Origin: JAKLEX01 sp035327525
GTDB taxonomy: Bacteria > Patescibacteriota > Minisyncoccia > Phycocordibacterales > JAACPR01
DNA: 19,329 nt
Reading direction: 5' to 3'
NCBI GenBank assembly: GCA_035327525.1
Contig: DAOLDC010000011.1
Span: 1-19,329, forward strand
Position numbers and translations under genes: made by a program. This document shows, piece after piece, positions 7,185-14,725 of this stretch. The notes beneath the pieces are model-generated. The model saw only the letters and a program-made list of their open reading frames with translations. It did not search any database and had not been told where the DNA came from. Each line of letters begins with the position of its first letter. Position 1 is the stretch's first letter.

Positions 7185-8003
7185 TTACTCCAAACTAATT
7201 TTTTGGGCTTGAATCTTTTCACCAACCAAAATACTGCCGATTTCTGTAAATTTTTCTGTAAGATCGGTTGTAAAAAATTCTTGTGAACTATTTTTTGATA
7301 ATTTCTCCTCAATTTCAGCATGTCGAATCAAATAATCTTGTAATTTTTGAGAAACTATCTCGCCTTCGTTAATTATAACTGCTTTTGATCCCAATTCCGA
7401 CAAAGCTTTTTGTATTTCTAATTTCAAAATTCCATAATGGGTACAACCCAAAATCAAAGTATCAATATCATTGTCAACCAATTCCTTTAGATAATTTTTA
7501 ATCACAAGGTTTATAATTTGAGCATTTTTTTCTGATGATTCGACTATTGGAACCAATAATGGACAGGCTTTTTGAAAAACCTGTACATCCTGATCAATTT
7601 TTTTTAATTCATCAGCAAATGCAGACGATTTTACTGTACTTTCGGTAGCAATTACACCTATTTTTTTATTTTTGCTTTTTTCAACTGCCACTTCCACAGC
7701 TGGAATTATAACTCCTAGAACTCGCCTATCGGGATAATTTTTGACCAAATATTCTTGCTGAATCTTGCGCAAGGCCTCGGCAGACGCAGTATTGCAAGCC
7801 AAAATAATCAATTGACAATCTTTTTTGAACAGAAAATCGACGGCTTGCTCTGTATATTTATAAATAGTTTCCTGAGATCTAGAACCATATGGTGTTCTGG
7901 CAGTATCTCCCAAATATATAAAATCGTAACTTGGCATGGAATTTTTCACATGACCAAATATATCAAGTCCGCCAAAACCAGAATCAAATATTCCTATTTT
8001 CAT
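7185..8003 (-). CDS. murI: Glutamate racemase MurI
   Basis: This 272-residue cofactor-independent racemase makes D-Glu for the peptidoglycan stem peptide. All active-site blocks are present: GIFDSGFGGL at the N-terminus (Asp and Ser), YGSRS near 39-43, the first catalytic Cys70 in LACNTASA, and the second Cys187 in LGCTHYG. The length is normal. It precedes alr on the same strand. TGCTATAAT (TATAAT at 8013-8018) lies 9 nt upstream of the ATG without a Shine-Dalgarno. The gene is divergent from the cation exchanger gene. Confidence 0.96.
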   Translation of the reverse strand: MKIGIFDSGFGGLDIFGHVKNSMPSYDFIYLGDTARTPYGSRSQETIYKYTEQAVDFLFKKDCQLIILACNTASAEALRKIQQEYLVKNYPDRRVLGVIIPAVEVAVEKSKNKKIGVIATESTVKSSAFADELKKIDQDVQVFQKACPLLVPIVESSEKNAQIINLVIKNYLKELVDNDIDTLILGCTHYGILKLEIQKALSELGSKAVIINEGEIVSQKLQDYLIRHAEIEEKLSKNSSQEFFTTDLTEKFTEIGSILVGEKIQAQKISLE

Positions 8004-8012
8004 AATTTTTTT

Positions 8013-8056
8013 ATTATAGCAGATTTTTTGGATTGAATCGCTTTTTGTATTATAAT
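8013..8056. promoter_or_regulatory. Divergent promoters of murI and exchanger
   Basis: The 63-bp gap holds two back-to-back promoters. Leftward, TGC-TATAAT (8013-8021, minus strand) serves murI. Rightward, TTGGAT and TATAAT (8051-8056) are separated by 17 bp and serve the exchanger gene, whose ATG lies 10 nt after the -10. The upstream promoter parts overlap, so the two genes may compete for RNA polymerase. Confidence 0.6.
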
Positions 8057-8066
8057 AGTACTCATT

Positions 8067-9035
8067 ATGACATTAATAACAAGTTTTATAATTTTTGGAA
8101 TTTCAGCAGGTTTGTTGTATTTTGCCGGAGAATTGATTGTGAAAGGAATGTTGAGGCTGTCCAGATATATAGGTGTAACAGAATTTGTGGTGGCTTTTTT
8201 TGTGATGGCGGTTGCGGCATCACTACCAAATCTATTTGTCGGAATTACATCCGCATTACAAGGAATTCCAGAATTATCTTTTGGTGACATTATGGGAAAC
8301 AACATGATTGCACTGACGTTGGCTGTCGGATTGGCAGTTTTTTTCTCTCCAAACAAGGAAATTCCTGTTGATAATCAGACAATAAAAGGTACAAGTTTTT
8401 TTACAATTATTGCAGCTATTTTGCCAATTATTCTGATTTCTGACGGAGTAATTTCTAGACTGGATGGACTTATATTGATTGGACTATTTGCATATTACAT
8501 ATATTGGTTGTTTTCAAAAAAAGAGCGTTTTTCAAAAATATACGAAGAACATGAGGAAAAAAATGTAATATTCGAAGCAAAATTGGCTTTCTTTGATATA
8601 TCAAAAATTGTCGCTGGTGTAATAATTTTGATGGTTTCTGCTCAAGGAATTGTTTTTTCAGCCTCATCAATAGCGATTGATCTAGGATTACCTCTGGTAT
8701 TAATAGGAATTTTTATTCTTGGATTTGGAAGTGCCCTGCCGGAAGTTTATTTTGGTATAAGTTCTGCAAAAAAAGGAGAGGTCTCTATGATTTTGGGAAA
8801 TTTGATGGGTGCGGTTATTATTCCAGCTTCATTAGTAATTGGAATTGTATCAATTATTTCTCCAATACACAGTGACGGATTGCAGTTTTCTATAATAAAT
8901 AGACTATTTTTGATTTTTGCTGCATTATTCTTCTTCTTATTCTCAAAAACACATGACAAAATAAGTACAAGAGAGAGTTATTTTCTGCTGGCAATATATA
9001 TAGCCTTTGTATTAACTACTATATTTCATAGGTAA
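8067..9035 (+). CDS. CaCA-family cation exchanger (YrbG-like)
   Basis: This is a 322-residue polytopic inner-membrane protein with about ten TM helices in two inverted halves split by a charged linker (about 150-172). The alpha repeats are AVAASLPNLFVGITSA plus GNNM (about 48-80) and GFGSALPEVYFGISSA plus GNLMGA (about 219-249), as in the Ca2+/cation antiporter superfamily. The second repeat keeps the ion-binding Glu226. In the first repeat the matching Glu is Asn55, so the ion site is asymmetric, and its stoichiometry or ion preference may differ from Na+/Ca2+ exchangers. It is transcribed from the divergent promoter shared with murI. Confidence 0.87.
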   Translation: MTLITSFIIFGISAGLLYFAGELIVKGMLRLSRYIGVTEFVVAFFVMAVAASLPNLFVGITSALQGIPELSFGDIMGNNMIALTLAVGLAVFFSPNKEIPVDNQTIKGTSFFTIIAAILPIILISDGVISRLDGLILIGLFAYYIYWLFSKKERFSKIYEEHEEKNVIFEAKLAFFDISKIVAGVIILMVSAQGIVFSASSIAIDLGLPLVLIGIFILGFGSALPEVYFGISSAKKGEVSMILGNLMGAVIIPASLVIGIVSIISPIHSDGLQFSIINRLFLIFAALFFFLFSKTHDKISTRESYFLLAIYIAFVLTTIFHR

Positions 9036-9086
9036 AATTTTAATATAAAAAAATTTTAAGATAAAAAATTAAACAAAGCCTTAGAA

Positions 9087-9290
9087 TTAATTATCTTTTT
9101 TTGAAACAAACAAAAGAATAATTATCATAAGAGCCGAAATTCCTCCAGCAACCATGACTGTATTTATTATATAACTTAGTGCCTCCTCTGCTGTATAAAC
9201 TTCCGCAATACTCAAAACTCCAAACAATACAATCGGACCAACCAAAATTCCTATTAATAATATTATAAACATTTTTAATTTTTCTTGCAT
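9087..9290 (-). CDS. Small two-TM membrane protein
   Basis: This 67-residue ORF has two strongly hydrophobic helices, at about 7-27 (MFIILLIGILVGPIVLFGVL) and 42-62. An acidic patch (AEVYTAEEA) lies between them and a charged KKDN tail follows. TATAAT (9301-9306) lies 10 nt before the ATG. It is downstream of aspS with a 110-bp gap and converges on the exchanger gene. No family is recognised; it resembles many small integral-membrane proteins annotated as hypothetical. Confidence 0.6.
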   Translation of the reverse strand: MQEKLKMFIILLIGILVGPIVLFGVLSIAEVYTAEEALSYIINTVMVAGGISALMIIILLFVSKKDN

Positions 9291-9400
9291 ATCGTAGTTA
9301 ATTATATTTCATCTAATACTTTTGTAAACACCGTTAGTCACACCTTTTGAAAAAACGACTTGCCATAACTGGATATTTCTGGATCGAAATCCGCCGAAAA

Positions 9401-10798
9401 TTAATCTTTCTTTTTCAAAATAATTCCCAACTCTCGTAATTGTTCAGAAGAAATTTCTGATGGTGATTCCATCAATAGATCTCTACCCTCACCCGTTTTT
9501 GCAAAAGCAATAACTTCACGAATGTTGGGTTCATTTTGCAATAGCATCACAAGACGATCAAAACCAAAAGCCAAACCGCCATGCGGTGGAGTTCCAGAAC
9601 CTAGAGCGCGCAGCATGTGACCAAAATTATTTTGGATTTTGTCATCAGAATATCCCATTATTTTGAAAACTTTTTTCAAAGCTTCTGGTTGATGATTTCT
9701 AATTCCACCACCACCGATTTCGTAGCCATTCAAAACCATATCATACTGCGCTGCGATTATTTCGCCGATATTTTTTTCATCCATCAAATCATTCATAAAT
9801 TCAGGCTTTGGTGCAGAAAAAGGATTGTGAGAAAAAGTCCAATCGCCATTGTCTGTTTTTTCAAAAAACGGAAAGTCTATTATCCAACAGAAAGCCAGCA
9901 AATTTGGGTCATTTTTGTCCTCTCTGATATCCGGCTTGTCGTTACCATATTTTTCCATTGCTTCTTTGTATGAAATTCTAGGAAAAGGAATTTGTTGAAT
10001 TTTCTTTTCTGGATATAGATTTTTTACCAAATTTATCATTGCCCGCTCATTCACATCCATCACGTCTTCTTGTGTTACAAAACTCATTTCAATATCTATT
10101 TGAGTAAATTCTGGTTGACGATCTCCGCGCGTATCTTCGTCACGAAAACATCTTGCAATTTGGAAATATTTTTCAAAACCGGCTGACATCAACAGTTGTT
10201 TGTATTGCTGTGGAGATTGTGGAAGTGCATAAAATTTGCCCTGATACAATCTAGATGGCACAACATAATCACGAGAACCTTCTGGTGTCGATTTGGTCAT
10301 ATATGGAGTTTCTATTTCTGTAAAATTTTCTTTTGTATAAAATTCTCTGATTGATTGAATTGCGAAATGTCTGTTTCTGATATTTTTTTGCATTCTGTTT
10401 CTACGCAAATCTATGTGACGATATTGTAGGCGAATTTCTTCGTTTATTTCTTTGCCGTCTGTTGATATATCAAAAGGTGGAGTTGTGGCCTGATTCAAAA
10501 CTTTCATAGACAGAATTTCTATTTCTATGTCGCCATTCATTTTTTCTTTTTGAATATTTCTTTCTGGACGAGGATTTACTTTTCCAACAACTTCAACTAC
10601 CCATTCTGGTCTAACTGTACTACCTACTTCATGAGCTTCTTTTGCATTTGGTAATATCACGCCTTGAACATTTCCGGACATATCACGAAAATCAAAAAAA
10701 ATCATCTTGCCCTGATCACGACGAATATCAATCCAGCCCTTTATAACGACTTCTTTGCCTAAATGATTTTTTAGGTCTTTTATATAAATTCTTTGCAT
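9401..10798 (-). CDS. aspS: Aspartyl-tRNA synthetase lacking the GAD insertion
   Basis: This 465-residue class-II synthetase has an N-terminal OB fold (1-105), bacterial-type motif 2 (FRDEDTRGDRQPEFTQID, 218-235), the GNDKPDIR block (285-292) and motif 3 (GGLAFGFDRLVMLL). Bacterial AspRS normally has about 590 residues because a GAD domain of roughly 130 residues follows GSDKPD(L/I)R. Here GNDKPDIR runs almost directly into FCWIIDFPFFE, so that domain is absent while the rest is bacterial in style. TGCTATACT (TATACT at 10809-10814) lies 10 nt before the ATG. The gene borders the cassette array, whose other end is tRNA-Asp, the tRNA this enzyme charges. Confidence 0.96.
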   Translation of the reverse strand: MQRIYIKDLKNHLGKEVVIKGWIDIRRDQGKMIFFDFRDMSGNVQGVILPNAKEAHEVGSTVRPEWVVEVVGKVNPRPERNIQKEKMNGDIEIEILSMKVLNQATTPPFDISTDGKEINEEIRLQYRHIDLRRNRMQKNIRNRHFAIQSIREFYTKENFTEIETPYMTKSTPEGSRDYVVPSRLYQGKFYALPQSPQQYKQLLMSAGFEKYFQIARCFRDEDTRGDRQPEFTQIDIEMSFVTQEDVMDVNERAMINLVKNLYPEKKIQQIPFPRISYKEAMEKYGNDKPDIREDKNDPNLLAFCWIIDFPFFEKTDNGDWTFSHNPFSAPKPEFMNDLMDEKNIGEIIAAQYDMVLNGYEIGGGGIRNHQPEALKKVFKIMGYSDDKIQNNFGHMLRALGSGTPPHGGLAFGFDRLVMLLQNEPNIREVIAFAKTGEGRDLLMESPSEISSEQLRELGIILKKKD

Positions 10799-10948
10799 AT
10801 TAGAGAAAAGTATAGCATAAAGTGAAGAAAAATCACCTCTTAAAATCGCACATCTGATAAATCAACTAATCAGTCAAAATAAAAAACACAACATTACTTT
10901 TCACGCCCCATGGTTCAGATTTGTTACTCAGTGCGTTTTTTATTATAC

Positions 10949-10977
10949 CGCGCCCTTTGTGTATAACGCTTGAAACT
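10949..10977 (+). repeat. Cassette repeat R0 (diverged)
   Basis: This weak copy keeps the GCGC start and the TTGAAACT end at the same 29-nt spacing as the others; the middle differs. About 13 of 29 positions match the consensus. It is accepted because it sits 3 nt from the stop of the next gene, exactly where the other copies sit. It would mark the aspS-side end of the array. Confidence 0.4.
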
Positions 10978-10980
10978 ACA

Positions 10981-11856
10981 CTATGTTTTTTTTGATTTTA
11001 TCTTTCCAAGGCAGATGCCAATTATGAACGATAAAATTCCAATCAATGTGATCAAAATAATCCACTTGGATTTTTCAAGACCGTTATCAACATAAGTGTC
11101 ACTGATGTGGGTCAGATTTGTATCTTTTCCCTCTTTGTAGTTGGCTTTCTCTGATTCAAAAACTATCAGTGTATTTTTGTCCGGTTGTATTGATGATATT
11201 CCTTTGTAATTACCGGAAAAAGTTTTGTCTAAATTATCAAGTCCGCCTATGACATATATAGAATCAGAGACATATCCCCCCTCAAAACAATCTGCTTTTG
11301 CTGACATTAGCAACATAATTTTTTTATTAAACCCAGGAATACTGTAACCCTGAAATAAAAATGGATCTTCCAAATCACAACTGGTAATTTCTTTTTGATC
11401 CACCAACTTTTGATTCTGATATACTACAAGAGAAAACACTCGACTGATTAAATATGATTGTTCATCTCCAATATATCCGTTTCGCAGAAAATTCACATCG
11501 ATGCTAATATTATTTTTCTTTAGACTGATCGGAGTCAGATCTTTAAATTGACTTGTAATCTCACTTATTTTTTGATTAACTAAATAATTATTATCCCAAT
11601 TATTTTCTGTAAGTTTTTCTCCCTCATCGCATGAAAAAATAGTAGAAACAGATTCATTAGACAGTGAAATCTTTTTCAAAACTGGCGGACACCCACGACC
11701 GCCGTTATCTATTTGTTGATAATATATTGACTCATCTCCTGGATTATATTTGAAATCATACAAATTTATCGATCCACCAACTGTCGCATGGGCGTGACTA
11801 GAAAAAAATATAAACAAAATAAATAGAAGGCACAATGTCAAACTGATATTTTTCAT
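10981..11856 (-). CDS. Signal-peptide protein with C-terminal membrane anchor
   Basis: This 291-residue protein has no recognised family. The start is the ATG at 11856; an in-frame GTG at 11874 lies inside the -10 box and is unlikely. Residues 1-24 form a signal peptide (KNISLTLCLLFILFIFF...HAHA). A long polar, Asn/Asp/Ser-rich extracellular part at about 25-260 contains repeated short beta-strand patterns (YVIGGLDNL, ISSIQPDKNTLIVFE) and four or five Cys. A single TM helix follows (WIILITLIGILSFIIGICLG), then a KIKSKKT tail that would stay inside. The topology suggests a cell-surface anchored protein, perhaps for contact with a host or another cell. TAAAAT (11865-11870) lies 8 nt before the ATG. 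The stop is 3 nt from R0. Confidence 0.8.
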   Translation of the reverse strand: MKNISLTLCLLFILFIFFSSHAHATVGGSINLYDFKYNPGDESIYYQQIDNGGRGCPPVLKKISLSNESVSTIFSCDEGEKLTENNWDNNYLVNQKISEITSQFKDLTPISLKKNNISIDVNFLRNGYIGDEQSYLISRVFSLVVYQNQKLVDQKEITSCDLEDPFLFQGYSIPGFNKKIMLLMSAKADCFEGGYVSDSIYVIGGLDNLDKTFSGNYKGISSIQPDKNTLIVFESEKANYKEGKDTNLTHISDTYVDNGLEKSKWIILITLIGILSFIIGICLGKIKSKKT

Positions 11857-11932
11857 ATTAATGAATTTTACCACATTTCCAAACTTGATACATCGTGAGA
11901 CTTTTGGTTTCTTAAAATATAAGTAAAAATTC

Positions 11933-11961
11933 TGCGCGGTCTAGTGGATGATGTTGGAACT
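11933..11961 (+). repeat. Cassette repeat R1
   Basis: This is one of the best copies: it starts TGCGCGG, has TCTAG and GGATGATG in the middle and ends GTTGGAACT. It is preceded by AAAAATTC, as in R4 and R5. It lies between the start of the membrane-anchored protein gene (minus) and the acetyltransferase gene (plus). Confidence 0.9.
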
Positions 11962-11989
11962 GGAACATTGCATATGAGATAATTGTCTT

Positions 11990-12406
11990 ATGCCAAAAAT
12001 AGAGTATAAGACTTCAATAGAAAAATTATCTCCAAATAATTTAGGGGGCTTTTTTGTCGGATGGAAGAATAAACCCTCTATAGAAAAACATCTGGCGGTG
12101 TTGCAAAACAGTAACCATGTTGTGCTCGCAATTAATGATAAACAAGTTGTCGGATACATAACTGCAATAACAGATAAAACACTTTCAGCGTATATTCCAT
12201 TCCTTGAGGTGTTACCAAAATTTAAAGGGCAAGGTATTGGAAAAGAATTAGTTTACAGAATGCTCGCAATTTTAAAAGATTATTACATGATAGACCTACT
12301 TTGTGATACCGATTTACAAAAATTTTATGAAAAATTTGATATGAAAAAAGCTCAAGGTATGTGTATTAGAAATTATTCTAATCAGAATGGAGATATTAAA
12401 CCTTAG
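11990..12406 (+). CDS. GNAT-family N-acetyltransferase
   Basis: This 138-residue protein has the GNAT core. The acetyl-CoA motif A is LEVLPKFKGQGIGKELVYRM (72-91), with KGQGIG as the pyrophosphate-binding loop (Lys where Arg/Gln is usual). A preceding beta hairpin (VVLAINDKQVVGYITAI) and a C-terminal YEKFDMKKAQ segment complete it. The substrate is unknown; relatives acetylate small amines, protein N-termini, antibiotics or charged tRNA. It is the only plus-strand gene in the array. TGAGATAAT (-10 GATAAT, 11978-11983) lies 6 nt before the ATG, and there is no Shine-Dalgarno. Its stop faces that of the zincin gene 20 bp away. Confidence 0.87.
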   Translation: MPKIEYKTSIEKLSPNNLGGFFVGWKNKPSIEKHLAVLQNSNHVVLAINDKQVVGYITAITDKTLSAYIPFLEVLPKFKGQGIGKELVYRMLAILKDYYMIDLLCDTDLQKFYEKFDMKKAQGMCIRNYSNQNGDIKP

Positions 12407-12426
12407 ATAACACCAATTACAAGAAA

Positions 12427-12921
12427 CTAATTTAGATTTTTAATTTGATTTAATATTTTCTGTCTTTCATTATAACTTTTTGAAAGTGCCCATACCCAGG
12501 CTTTTTCATAATCATAAATACCTTTTCTATTTTTTTCTATAGCAACGGCTTTATTTGCAAATACCTCACCATACAAATTAATCCATATGTCATACAAAAA
12601 AATATTTAAGATCATGTGCTCATCTATACCATCTATTCTGTTTTTTAATTGAACCAAAAGTTTATGACCTAATTCATGTATTAGTGTTGCAATTTTGGTG
12701 TCAGAATCATAACTAGCTCTCAGTTTCATTGGTTTATCTTTTTTACCAGACCAACTAGGACCTTCATATACAACAATATTTATAGTTTTGTGAATAAAAT
12801 CTAGACCGGTAACTTTTTTAAATTCATTTATTATCCTATCTCCTTCTTTATTCCAAATACTAATATACTCATTTGTAGCTTCCAGATAATCCTGCGATTC
12901 TGGAGTAAATTTCAATATCAT
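12427..12921 (-). CDS. Small zinc metallopeptidase-like protein (HELGH)
   Basis: This 164-residue protein carries ATLIHELGHKLL (78-89), a canonical HExxH zinc site (His82, Glu83, His86). The segment YGEVFANKA has Glu119 as a plausible third ligand, giving a gluzincin-like layout. It has no signal peptide and no TM helix, so it would act in the cytoplasm. The family is not recognised. Similar minimal zincins occur as toxins, toxin-antitoxin regulators and processing peptidases, but nothing here decides among these. TATTAT (12929-12934) is 7 nt before the ATG. The stop lies tail-to-tail with the acetyltransferase gene in the same cassette interval. Confidence 0.75.
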   Translation of the reverse strand: MILKFTPESQDYLEATNEYISIWNKEGDRIINEFKKVTGLDFIHKTINIVVYEGPSWSGKKDKPMKLRASYDSDTKIATLIHELGHKLLVQLKNRIDGIDEHMILNIFLYDIWINLYGEVFANKAVAIEKNRKGIYDYEKAWVWALSKSYNERQKILNQIKNLN

Positions 12922-12995
12922 TCAAAAAATAATACCATATTTCTGAAATACATACATAGCGAGGTTTTTGGAGGGTAAAATATGGATGGAAATTC

Positions 12996-13024
12996 AGCAC
13001 GGACTAATGAATGGTATTGGAACT
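12996..13024 (+). repeat. Cassette repeat R2 (partly diverged)
   Basis: This copy reads AGCACGG at the start, GACTAATGAATGG in the middle and TATTGGAACT at the end. It is preceded by AAATTC as in R1, R4 and R5. Most positions match the consensus, the differences being mainly G to A. It ends 13 nt before the stop of the next gene. Confidence 0.75.
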
Positions 13025-13037
13025 AAAATTTTTAATT

Positions 13038-13610
13038 TCAATAAAAATTCTTAGCGATGTAGAAATATGCGATTAATATCGTCACCAGAATAACCAAGAC
13101 AAACATAATATTAAATCTTTTTGAAGCAGAATCTACATCATCGAAAAATGATTCATTAATTTTTCCACTTTTAATATCACCCAATATCCTATTTATTCTA
13201 AACAAGTTGGCATATCCAGAAAAAAACATATTTTTAACAAAATATTCTTTACCGTCGATAATAAACCTTGTTCTTTTGAAAGAAGTTCTTGCGTCGTTTT
13301 CACTACCAGGTTTTCTCATTTTTTGAGGGATGAGTGACATATCAATTCCAGACTCATAACATATGAAGTCAAAAAACTCAATTTTAACATCAGATATCAA
13401 CCCATTACACAAGTGTATTTTATCATTTTTAGAAGTATACAATTTTAGTTTTATATTTCTTTGAAAAGAAAGACCGTATTTTCTTGCAATTAATTTTATA
13501 AGTGTTCCCCTGATGAACAAGGGTAAATATAGAAGTGACAAGAATATAACCGAAAACAATGATATTATTGCAACAAACCAGAAGATGGCGTAAATAATTT
13601 CCAAGTTCAT
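13038..13610 (-). CDS. Two-TM membrane protein, unknown
   Basis: This 190-residue protein has one long N-terminal hydrophobic region (about 4-38), a basic cytosolic middle (RGTLIKLIARKYGLSFQRN, later QKMRKPGSENDARTSFKRTRF) and a C-terminal TM helix (about 168-188, MFVLVILVTILIAYFYIA). No family is recognised. I prefer the ATG at 13610 over an in-frame TTG at 13634, because TATAAT (13623-13628) lies between them and the ATG overlaps the TGA of the upstream 57-codon ORF (ATGA). Confidence 0.7.
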   Translation of the reverse strand: MNLEIIYAIFWFVAIISLFSVIFLSLLYLPLFIRGTLIKLIARKYGLSFQRNIKLKLYTSKNDKIHLCNGLISDVKIEFFDFICYESGIDMSLIPQKMRKPGSENDARTSFKRTRFIIDGKEYFVKNMFFSGYANLFRINRILGDIKSGKINESFFDDVDSASKRFNIMFVLVILVTILIAYFYIAKNFY

Positions 13611-13780
13611 AATATAGAGTAAATTATACCACAAAAAAATCGATCTGGCTTAATCGAGGACGTTATTTCCCTATATAAATTTGAAAGTTCAAGTGGAGTG
13701 TGAGTTCTTAGTAATTCATATGCTTCTCGCATAGGACTTTTCCCTACTTCAAACTTGGGCTGATTAGAAAATTCTTCCAT
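13607..13780 (-). CDS. Small ORF of 57 residues overlapping next gene
   Basis: The ATG at 13780 has TATACT (13787-13792) 6 nt upstream, the same leaderless layout as its neighbours. The frame is open for 57 codons and ends in TGA overlapping the ATG of the membrane-protein gene by 2 nt. The first 45 residues are charged and look coding (FEVGKSPMREAYELLRTHTP, LYREITSSIKPDR). The last dozen codons (FFCGIIYSIL) run through the next gene's promoter, so the original end may have been replaced. It resembles the antitoxin-sized proteins common in such arrays, but no function can be assigned. Confidence 0.45.
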   Translation of the reverse strand: MEEFSNQPKFEVGKSPMREAYELLRTHTPLELSNLYREITSSIKPDRFFCGIIYSIL

Positions 13781-13796
13781 AGCAAAAGTATATCAG

Positions 13797-13806
13797 GTTG
13801 GAACTA
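13797..13806 (+). repeat. Half-copy of the cassette repeat
   Basis: GTTGGAACTA, the right end of the repeat, stands alone here without the left GCGCGG part. It lies 5 nt upstream of the -10 of the 57-codon ORF and about 45 bp before the complete copy R3. It could be a remnant of a cassette excision or deletion. Only 10 bp match, so coincidence is possible. Confidence 0.35.
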
Positions 13807-13849
13807 AAAAAACATTATGAAATAAATATTTTATCTAAAAGACTTCATT

Positions 13850-13878
13850 TGTGCGGGTTCGTGGATGATGTTAGAACT
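13850..13878 (+). repeat. Cassette repeat R3
   Basis: This copy starts TGTGCGGG, differs in the CTAG part (TTCG) and then matches exactly through GTGGATGATGTTAGAACT. It ends 7 nt before the stop of the 2H phosphoesterase gene. Confidence 0.82.
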
Positions 13879-13885
13879 GGTTTGG

Positions 13886-14464
13886 TTAATTTAAGTTAAA
13901 TCTTTTATATTCTGAACTTGTCATATTACCTTCACCATAGCACTCAACCAACGAAATTGAGTTTATATGAAATATCTTTTCAGATTTTTGTGTTTTTAGA
14001 AATTCTATTCCCTTCTTATACCCCTCTTCTGTTAAATCAAAAAAAGCTAAAGTTACATGTGGTTGATAATTTTTTATCCTTGGTAACCATGTATTATAAT
14101 TAGATGTTATTTGATCTCTAAGATTATTAAATAGGTGTTTCAATTCAGTAGACAAATTTAGATCAATCCATATGACATCTGGACTTATTTTTTCGGATAC
14201 TGCACCGCCCCAATTCTTGGTGCCACCAAAACCTTTTACATGCACAGATATGGATTTATAGTCTTTAGAAAAAGCATGCAACTTTATTTCAAGATCTCTT
14301 AAAATATCATCTGGAATCGATATTGCATCTCCAACTGTTATGTGTGGTAACCAACTTTTTAAACTTTTTGTCGAACCAGTTATTTTTGAAAGTTTTTCTT
14401 GTAAATTACGGACACTGTTCAATTCTCCATCTGATAAGTAGGATACTATAGAAAAGTTTTTCAT
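13886..14464 (-). CDS. 2H phosphoesterase (LigT/ThpR-like)
   Basis: This 192-residue protein has the two H-x-T motifs that define the 2H superfamily: LPHITVG (His41, Thr43) and QPHVTLAF (His136, Thr138). Relatives act as RNA 2',3'-cyclic phosphodiesterases, 2'-5' RNA ligases or 2'-5'-oligoadenylate phosphodiesterases. The substrate is undecided here, but an RNA or cyclic-nucleotide phosphodiester is most likely. I take the ATG at 14464, not the upstream in-frame ATG at 14533: the latter would place the -10 TATAAT (14472-14477) inside the gene. An AATCCCA/TGGGATT hairpin lies just upstream. Confidence 0.87.
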   Translation of the reverse strand: MKNFSIVSYLSDGELNSVRNLQEKLSKITGSTKSLKSWLPHITVGDAISIPDDILRDLEIKLHAFSKDYKSISVHVKGFGGTKNWGGAVSEKISPDVIWIDLNLSTELKHLFNNLRDQITSNYNTWLPRIKNYQPHVTLAFFDLTEEGYKKGIEFLKTQKSEKIFHINSISLVECYGEGNMTSSEYKRFNLN

Positions 14465-14539
14465 AAATAAAATTATATCACATTTCCAAATCCCATCTTC
14501 TGTGGGATTTCTGACAGCATAAAATATGAACAAAAATTC

Positions 14540-14568
14540 TGCGCGGACTAGTGGACGATGTTGGAACT
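14540..14568 (+). repeat. Cassette repeat R4
   Basis: This is a near-consensus copy (TGCGCGGACTAG ... GACGATGTTGGAACT), preceded by AAAAATTC. It is separated from the gene it follows by a terminator and about 157 nt, the longest such gap in the array. Confidence 0.92.
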
Positions 14569-14582
14569 AAATTGAAATAAAA

Positions 14583-14612
14583 GAAAACCGCCCAGAGAAC
14601 CTGAAGCGGTTT
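14583..14612 (-). terminator. Hairpin terminator in the kinase-like cassette
   Basis: AAAACCGC (14583-14590) pairs with GCGGTTTT (14605-14612) and is followed on the minus strand by TTTTCTTTTATTT. A second AT-rich inverted repeat (ATACTAATT/AATTAGTAT, 14692-14723) lies right at the stop of the kinase-like gene. Between the two, a short frame (14611 to about 14705, minus) encodes a protein-like stretch without a start codon, possibly a gene remnant. Confidence 0.7.
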
Positions 14613-14725
14613 TAATTCGGCGGTAATTCAGTCAATGAATATAATGTCGCGTCCCCGTGCTCCATCACACACCATCTCTGCTGAAGCTTTGATACTAATT
14701 CGTATGACTGGTCAAATTAGTATTA

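Noticed and set aside
8000..8356. 118-codon minus-strand ORF overlapping the exchanger gene
   Set aside because: It is antisense to a clear CaCA reading frame, covers the divergent promoters and is an Asn/Lys/Ile-rich shadow.
12417..12430. CAAGAAACTAA at the stop of the first zincin gene as a decayed repeat
   Set aside because: Only the last few bases resemble the repeat end and nothing upstream matches.
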